DNA of 64,000 nucleotides from Lachnospiraceae bacterium. Its GTDB lineage: Bacteria; Bacillota; Clostridia; Lachnospirales; Lachnospiraceae. The stretch spans positions 21,298-85,297 of the forward strand of contig JAEEXY010000005.1 of assembly GCA_016288005.1 (NCBI GenBank). The letters are read 5' to 3'. The first letter of the stretch is position 1; the number at the start of each line of letters is the position of its first letter. A program made the translations under genes and the position numbers. Positions 58,827 to 64,000 of the stretch are shown one piece after another. The notes beneath the pieces were generated by a model. It had not been told where the DNA came from. It searched no databases and saw only the letters and a list, made by a program, of their open reading frames with translations.

Positions 58827-59675
58827 ATGGGAAAGGCAAAAAGACATTTCTTCAACGCGCTCGTTTACCTCAGTCTGGCGCTGTTTTTCGTGATCAGTTT
58901 CTTTCCGGTATTTTTCACGTTCATGTCCTCGTTCAAGAGCAATCTGGACATACTTACGACCGGAAATACCCTGATACCGAAGCATTTTGTACTCGAGAAC
59001 TACGCAAAAGCGTGGGAAGCGGCCGATTTCTCGACTTATACCAAGAACAGTGTCTTCCTGTCGCTGTTCTGCGTGCTCGGATCGATCCTTTCGAGCACCA
59101 TGTGCGGATACGCGTTCTCGCGCGGCAAGTTTAAGGGCAAAGAGCTGATATTCTATTTCATGATCTCATCGATGTTTGTTTCGCTTGGATCGCTGACGCT
59201 GTATCCGCTGCTGATGATCATGAAAACGGTACATCTGAACAAATCGCTGTGGGGCGTTATCATCATCCGAGTATTCGGAATGAACGTCACGAACCTGTTT
59301 ATCGCGCGCGGATTCATCACGTCGATACCTCAGGAGATAGATGAAGCGGCCAAGATCGACGGCTGCTCCTTCTTCGGGATCTACCGCAGGATCATATTCC
59401 CGCTGTGCAAGCCCCTGATCGCGACGGTCGCGATCCTCGCATTCAGGAGCGCCTGGAACGACTACATGCTGCCGATGGTATTCACGATGACGGATACCTC
59501 GAGAATGCCTCTGGTAGTCGGCATCATGCATCTTAAATCATCGGGTGAGGCGGCATCGAGCTGGAACCTGATGCTGGCCGGCACGGCGATATCGCTGATT
59601 CCCATGATACTTATTTACATCGGTTTCAACAGATTCTTCATATCCGGTATGACCGCAGGTGCGGTCAAAGGATAA
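58827..59675 (+). CDS. Carbohydrate ABC transporter permease
   Basis: EAA loop EIDEAAKIDGCSFFGIYRRIIFPLCKP. Confidence 0.92.
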   Translation: MGKAKRHFFNALVYLSLALFFVISFFPVFFTFMSSFKSNLDILTTGNTLIPKHFVLENYAKAWEAADFSTYTKNSVFLSLFCVLGSILSSTMCGYAFSRGKFKGKELIFYFMISSMFVSLGSLTLYPLLMIMKTVHLNKSLWGVIIIRVFGMNVTNLFIARGFITSIPQEIDEAAKIDGCSFFGIYRRIIFPLCKPLIATVAILAFRSAWNDYMLPMVFTMTDTSRMPLVVGIMHLKSSGEAASSWNLMLAGTAISLIPMILIYIGFNRFFISGMTAGAVKG

Positions 59676-59688
59676 ACCCTCTGGTAAG

Positions 59689-59747
59689 GGGACGGTTCGT
59701 CCGTCCCCTGTCCTCCTGGCTGAAGACACGGGGACGGTTCTTTTGGC
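59689..59747. repeat. Two GGGGACGGTTC units (copy G3)
   Basis: ggggacggttcgtccgtcccc (59689-59709) and ggggacggttcttttgg (59731-59747). Confidence 0.75.
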
Positions 59748-59762
59748 CTCAGAAAAAAACAG

Positions 59763-59806
59763 AACGCGGGGCTGCCGTACTTTTTCCGGTACGACAGCCC
59801 CGCGTT
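59763..59806. terminator. Strong hairpin between convergent genes
   Basis: aacgcggggctgccgtac ... gtacgacagccccgcgtt, 18-bp stem with one G-U. Confidence 0.7.
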
Positions 59807-59817
59807 TGATATTCACA

Positions 59818-60594
59818 TTAAGAAAGAGCGTGCAAGGTGACAGAATTGTCGCCGCAGTCTATGCCGTTGCGGGCGAGGAAGTCGGTGAGGCCTTCGATGT
59901 GTTCGGGCTGGCGGATGAGGTTGGGGTTGTGGGCGTCGAGGCCGATGACGAACTTCGGGTGGTATTCCGCTGCCATTTTGAAGAAGCGGTCGGAGGGATA
60001 ATTGCGCCCGTCCACGAAGCCGTAGCCGTTGATCTCGAGAGGAAGATCGAGATCAACAGCGGTCTCGACCAGGCGGGACATGTGCTTTTTGTAGATGTCG
60101 TCGCTGCCCTCGAAATTGAACAGGTCGGGGTGTGCAAGATAAGTGAACAGGCCTGTCTTCATGCCCTCTATCGTATGAGCGACATAGGCCCTGAGCCTGT
60201 CCTCATCGTCTGTTTTAAATCCGACGTAAGAGCCGTCTACCTCATCGGGAACGTAGTGCTGGCCCTGGATGATGTAATCGACGGGGTATTTCTGCAGCTC
60301 CGAGATCAGGGGATCGAAGTATTTGAGTGTGTATTCCACTTCGAGGCCGATGAGTATATTGATGCGGTCCTTATATTCCTCGCGCAGGGCAAGGAGAGTG
60401 TCAACATATCCGGGCAGCTCCGCCATCGTCATCCGGATGCCAGATACGAACGAATCGGGATAGGGCTGGGGTGTATGGTCGGAGAAACCGAGTGTCTTAA
60501 AGCCTTCGGCGATCGCCGCTTCGATGTATTCCCTTTCGGTTCCGACCGCGTGATGGCAGCGGACGGTATGCGTGTGATAATTTGCGAGTATCAT
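59818..60594 (-). CDS. PHP-family histidinol-phosphatase-like protein
   Basis: NYHTHTVRCHHAVG; GFSDHTP; GLEVEYT; HPDLFNF; start MILANYHTHT. Confidence 0.85.
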   Translation of the reverse strand: MILANYHTHTVRCHHAVGTEREYIEAAIAEGFKTLGFSDHTPQPYPDSFVSGIRMTMAELPGYVDTLLALREEYKDRINILIGLEVEYTLKYFDPLISELQKYPVDYIIQGQHYVPDEVDGSYVGFKTDDEDRLRAYVAHTIEGMKTGLFTYLAHPDLFNFEGSDDIYKKHMSRLVETAVDLDLPLEINGYGFVDGRNYPSDRFFKMAAEYHPKFVIGLDAHNPNLIRQPEHIEGLTDFLARNGIDCGDNSVTLHALS

Positions 60595-60723
60595 TTTCTT
60601 TACCTTCTTTCTTATAGCCTGATTATAGCGCATCTGCGAAATTTCGGCAATCGATAATATTATTATCGACAGGAAATGCTTGACATAGTATCGGAACACG
60701 TGGTATCATAATTTGCGTTGTCA

Positions 60724-60809
60724 GGAGAGTTGGCCGAGTGGTTTAAGGCGCTAGTCTTGAAAACTAGTGATCCCGCAAGGGACCGAGGGTTCGAATCCCT
60801 CATTCTCCG
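60724..60809 (+). tRNA. tRNA-Ser (anticodon TGA)
   Basis: Acceptor ggagagt/attctcc, anticodon loop cttgaaa, long variable arm, ggttcgaatcc T arm. Confidence 0.95.
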
Positions 60810-60829
60810 TCAGGGTTTCATCCGGATAT

Positions 60830-60856
60830 TACCACCTGGTAAGAGGTGGTATTTTT
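60830..60856 (+). terminator. Terminator after tRNA-Ser(TGA)
   Basis: taccacct-ggtaag-aggtggtattttt. Confidence 0.75.
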
Positions 60857-60908
60857 GCGGAAACGGAACTCTCAAAAAATGAATACGTGATATTGTATTC
60901 GGTGTATT

Positions 60909-60998
60909 GGAGAAGTACCCAAGAGGCCGAAGGGGCTCCCCTGGAAAGGGAGTAGGGCGTTAGTAGCGTCGCATGGGTTCAAATCCCATCTTCTCCGC
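60909..60998 (+). tRNA. tRNA-Ser (anticodon GGA)
   Basis: Acceptor ggagaag/cttctcc, anticodon loop ctggaaa, long variable arm, ggttcaaatcc T arm. Confidence 0.95.
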
Positions 60999-61007
60999 TC
61001 GGTAAGA

Positions 61008-61042
61008 AAAGCGTGTAAACATTGTGTTTGCACGCTTTTTTC
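61008..61042 (+). terminator. Terminator after tRNA-Ser(GGA)
   Basis: aaaagcgtgtaaacattgtgtttgcacgctttttt. Confidence 0.75.
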
Positions 61043-61157
61043 GTTTTACGCAACACGATCCGGGCCAACGGCGATTTCACTCCTATGAACGATAGACCTT
61101 ATTTCGGATGCATGATAGAATATATGAAAACGGAAAAACAAAGAGGAGGATACAGCA

Positions 61158-62042
61158 GTGAAAGATCCTGCCATAGAGAGCAATCGTATGCAGTGTATGT
61201 TTGCGCTGATCAGCGCCGGTATTGTGGCGGTGTGCGTGTGCGTCGGCGTGACCATGAACCTCGTGACGCCTTTTGATGAGAATTTTGACCATATGGGGAT
61301 CCGCACCTTCTGCATGTTTACGGTGGATTCCAACATCCTTGCGGGACTGGCCATGCTGATGTGCCTTCCCTATACTCTGGACGGCCTGCGCACGGGCTAT
61401 TATCATCTGCCCGACTGGGTGGTGGTCCTGATGCATATCGCGGTTACGGCCGTAGCGCTCACTTTTATGGTCTCGCTGTTCATACTCACCCCGGCCAAGG
61501 GCTTTGTGCTGATATTCTCAGGGTCCAGATTCTTCCTGCACGGAGTTTGTCCGCTGCTGTGCATCGTGGCCTTCTGCTGTTTTATCAACAGCCATCTGAT
61601 CCGTCTGAAGGAGTCGGTGCTGGCCCTGATACCCGTGCTCATCTATGCGGCAGTCTATGTCGTGATGGTCGTTTTCATAGGCGAGGAGCGCGGCGGCTGG
61701 AACGATTTCTACGGATTTACGACCCGCGTGCCCATATGGGTATCATTTTCGGTGATCATACCGATGACCGTCGTTATCATACTGCTGCTCCGTCTGGGGC
61801 ACAATAAGTGCTGTGAGCTGAGACGCCGCAAGGACGCCGAGCTCTATAAGGAGGCCTACAGCGGCAGCGACCTGCGTGAGGTGGTGGAGAATATGGCAGC
61901 GTCCCACAAAAAGGAGCTGAAGACCGAGAGCATCGTGATACCGTCTCAGACACTGGGCTACATGATACAGAACAGCGGCAATGACCTGGATATCAAAGAG
62001 GGGTGCCTGCTCTATCTGGAGTCCTATATGAGAGAAGCCTAG
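61158..62042 (+). CDS. Polytopic membrane protein (Pr6Pr/FAR-17a-like topology) with cytosolic tail
   Basis: About 6 TM segments; FCMFTVDSNILAGL; family call weak. Confidence 0.45.
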   Translation: MKDPAIESNRMQCMFALISAGIVAVCVCVGVTMNLVTPFDENFDHMGIRTFCMFTVDSNILAGLAMLMCLPYTLDGLRTGYYHLPDWVVVLMHIAVTAVALTFMVSLFILTPAKGFVLIFSGSRFFLHGVCPLLCIVAFCCFINSHLIRLKESVLALIPVLIYAAVYVVMVVFIGEERGGWNDFYGFTTRVPIWVSFSVIIPMTVVIILLLRLGHNKCCELRRRKDAELYKEAYSGSDLREVVENMAASHKKELKTESIVIPSQTLGYMIQNSGNDLDIKEGCLLYLESYMREA

Positions 62043-62143
62043 AGAGGCGCCTATCCGCGGAACCGAAGCGGGACTCATCTCGTCTAATGAGTGAGATGAG
62101 CGGGACAGCCGCTTTGAGTTTTGGTGTTGACAGGAGGGAGTAT

Positions 62144-63439
62144 ATGAAAAAAGGTTTAAGGACTGCTGCTGCGATGATACTGATCGCGGTTATGCTCTGC
62201 GGTACGGCAGGCTGCGCGAAGAGCGGGAACGGTGACGACAGGATTATAAAAGCAAAGGCTGCCGACCTGATGAAGGGCGTGACGCCCGGAGAGGTAACGG
62301 TCGATGCGGTGCCTTCGGATTTCGGCGCGGCTGTGAATGATTTTTCGCTGCGCCTGTTCAGAGCGAGCAATAAAGCAGCAAAGGACGGTGAAAATACTCT
62401 GGTTTCGCCGCTTTCCGTGATGCTGGCACTGTCGATGACTGCAAACGGCGCGCAGGCGGAGACGCTCACGCAGATGGAAGCCGTACTCGGAATGCCTGTG
62501 GATAAGCTCAACGAATTTGCTTATTCATATATGCATTCGCTTCCCAAGGACAGGAAGTTCTACGGAGCATTGAGCATCGCGGATTCAATCTGGTTCAAGG
62601 CGGATCCGGATTTTACCGCGGACCGGGATTTTCTGCAGACAAACGCGGACTACTATGACGCACAGATTTATTCCGCGCCGTTTGACGGAAAGACGCTTAA
62701 GGACATCAACAAGTGGGTAAAGGATAAAACCGACGGCATGATCCCCACCATTCTGGATTCGATACCGGAAAGCGCCATAATGTATCTGATCAACGCGATG
62801 GCTTTTGACGCCGAATGGCGGGATATATACAAAGACTATCAGGTGCAGGACGCGATCTTTACCACGGCTTCGGGCGAAGACAAAAGACTGCCTTTTATGT
62901 ACTCGGAGGTAAGATCATATCTCGAAGACGACGGCGCAGTCGGATTTATCAGATATTATAAGGGCAGCAGATATGCGTTTGCGGCGCTGCTCCCGAATGA
63001 GGGCACGACTTCGGCGGAATACCTCGAGACACTTACCGGGGAGCATCTGAGCGATATGCTGGCAAATGCGCAGAACTGCAAAGTGGCCACGGCGCTGCCG
63101 AAGTTTAAGACCGAATATACGGTGGAAATGTCCGGAATCCTTCAGGAAATGGGCATGCAGCAGGCTTTTGACATGATGAACGCCGATTTCGGGAAAATGG
63201 GAACGGTACCGCCCGATCGCAACATCAGTATCGGCAGGGTACTCCATAAGACATTCATAGAGGTGACCGAGAAGGGCACCCGGGCCGGAGCTGCGACAGT
63301 GGTTGAGATGCTGGACGGAACGGCCGCGATGCCGGAGGAACGCAAAGAGGTTTATCTTAGCAGACCTTTCGTATATATGCTGATAGACTGCGAAGCCGGG
63401 ATACCGTTTTTTATCGGAGTCATGAACGATCCGCAGTGA
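62144..63439 (+). CDS. Serpin-family lipoprotein
   Basis: Lipobox GTAGC; NTLVSPLSVMLALSMTANGA; hinge EVTEKGTRAGAATVVEM; RPFVYMLIDCEAGIPFFIGVMNDP. Confidence 0.93.
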   Translation: MKKGLRTAAAMILIAVMLCGTAGCAKSGNGDDRIIKAKAADLMKGVTPGEVTVDAVPSDFGAAVNDFSLRLFRASNKAAKDGENTLVSPLSVMLALSMTANGAQAETLTQMEAVLGMPVDKLNEFAYSYMHSLPKDRKFYGALSIADSIWFKADPDFTADRDFLQTNADYYDAQIYSAPFDGKTLKDINKWVKDKTDGMIPTILDSIPESAIMYLINAMAFDAEWRDIYKDYQVQDAIFTTASGEDKRLPFMYSEVRSYLEDDGAVGFIRYYKGSRYAFAALLPNEGTTSAEYLETLTGEHLSDMLANAQNCKVATALPKFKTEYTVEMSGILQEMGMQQAFDMMNADFGKMGTVPPDRNISIGRVLHKTFIEVTEKGTRAGAATVVEMLDGTAAMPEERKEVYLSRPFVYMLIDCEAGIPFFIGVMNDPQ

Positions 63440-63445
63440 ATCTTT

Positions 63446-63512
63446 GGTGCCTGTCACCATTAAAAACTATAAACTCACAGAAGTTTATAATTTTTTAATG
63501 GTGACAGGCACC
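63446..63512. repeat. GGTGCCTGTCACC-family palindrome (copy R3)
   Basis: About 30-bp inverted repeat ggtgcctgtcaccattaaaaactataaact ... agtttataattttttaatggtgacaggcacc, one mismatch and one bulge. Confidence 0.85.
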
Positions 63513-63599
63513 TTTAAATTGTAAATGCGCATTTCTAAGGTTATAATTATAGAGTGTATGTTACAGAATTATGCAGTATTATTGCGGGAGAGTACAGGA

Positions 63600-64000
63600 A
63601 TGAGTCATTTACACATCGGGAGGAAAAAAGGTTTTATCTTTTTCTGTGTGTTCTTATATGCTTTGAGCGCTTTTATGCCCGGAGCGTCTTTTGCTCGCGC
63701 GGATGATGCCGGCAAAAACGACATCCGCAGTTCGTTCATGGATTCTATCATCAATTATACGAATTATTCGATGACCGTTTACGATGCTTCGAACGGTCTG
63801 ATGAATTCTTCGGCGAATGCGATTGCAGAAACGAAGGACGGTTTTATCTGGATAGGAACCTCCAACGGACTCGTAAGATACGACGGCAGAGTTTTCGAGA
63901 GGATTGATCCGACAGGGAATATTTCCAATGTATTAAGCCTCTATACGGATTCTGCTGACAGACTCTGGGTCGGTACGTATTACAGCGGAGCGGTCGTAAT
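63600..64000 (+). CDS. Exported protein with sensor beta-propeller (Reg_prop-like) repeats; 3' end outside window
   Basis: Frame open to window end from ATG 63600; signal peptide; SSANAIAETKDGFIWIGTSNGLVRYDG. Confidence 0.7.
   Translation, partial: MSHLHIGRKKGFIFFCVFLYALSAFMPGASFARADDAGKNDIRSSFMDSIINYTNYSMTVYDASNGLMNSSANAIAETKDGFIWIGTSNGLVRYDGRVFERIDPTGNISNVLSLYTDSADRLWVGTYYSGAVV

Noticed and set aside
59659-60657. 332-aa plus-strand ORF opposite the PHP phosphatase
   Set aside because: The minus-strand frame has clear PHP metal motifs (HTHT, DHTP, HPD); the plus-strand ORF is a shadow.
13754-63512. GGTGCCTGTCACC and GGGGACGGTTC repeats considered as a CRISPR array or IS ends
   Set aside because: Scattered single palindromes kilobases apart, with no spacers and no transposase gene in the window; kept only as dispersed palindrome families.

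Overview
The window is about 64 kb of gene-dense chromosome from a Firmicute, probably a Lachnospiraceae-like Clostridium relative (inferred from gene content and codon style, not verified). I support about 55 CDSs, two tRNA-Ser genes and many terminators and palindromes. Core blocks: gltB'-gltD-dapL-pyrG; purC-mnmA; trxA; hprK-ROK kinase-murB-whiA-HPr-like; dnaE-(AP2/HNH-like)-PFK; tex; tsaE-tsaB-rimI-rnz-like-tsaD-ispD. Accessory blocks: a glycan-uptake locus (GH43, ABC importer without ATPase, an (alpha/alpha)6-type glycosidase, AraC regulator, GH4), a surface pullulanase, a second sugar ABC operon divergent from a two-component system, a CotH-kinase lipoprotein and a serpin lipoprotein. 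No CRISPR array, rRNA, prophage or recognisable transposase was seen. The strongest items for follow-up are: (1) a tandem-duplicated 6-phosphofructokinase whose C-terminal half has lost catalytic residues, resembling the eukaryotic PFK layout, with a Lys-rich N-terminal tail; (2) a protein with two AP2-like segments flanking what looks like a decayed HNH core, between dnaE and PFK; (3) two families of long palindromes (GGTGCCTGTCACC and GGGGACGGTTCTT) found mainly in convergent gene gaps; (4) an HPr/Crh-like protein with His15 replaced by Asp, near HPr kinase; (5) a glycan locus with an unassigned glycosidase and a CHEV-type GH4. All homology calls come from recognising motifs by eye; no database search was run.
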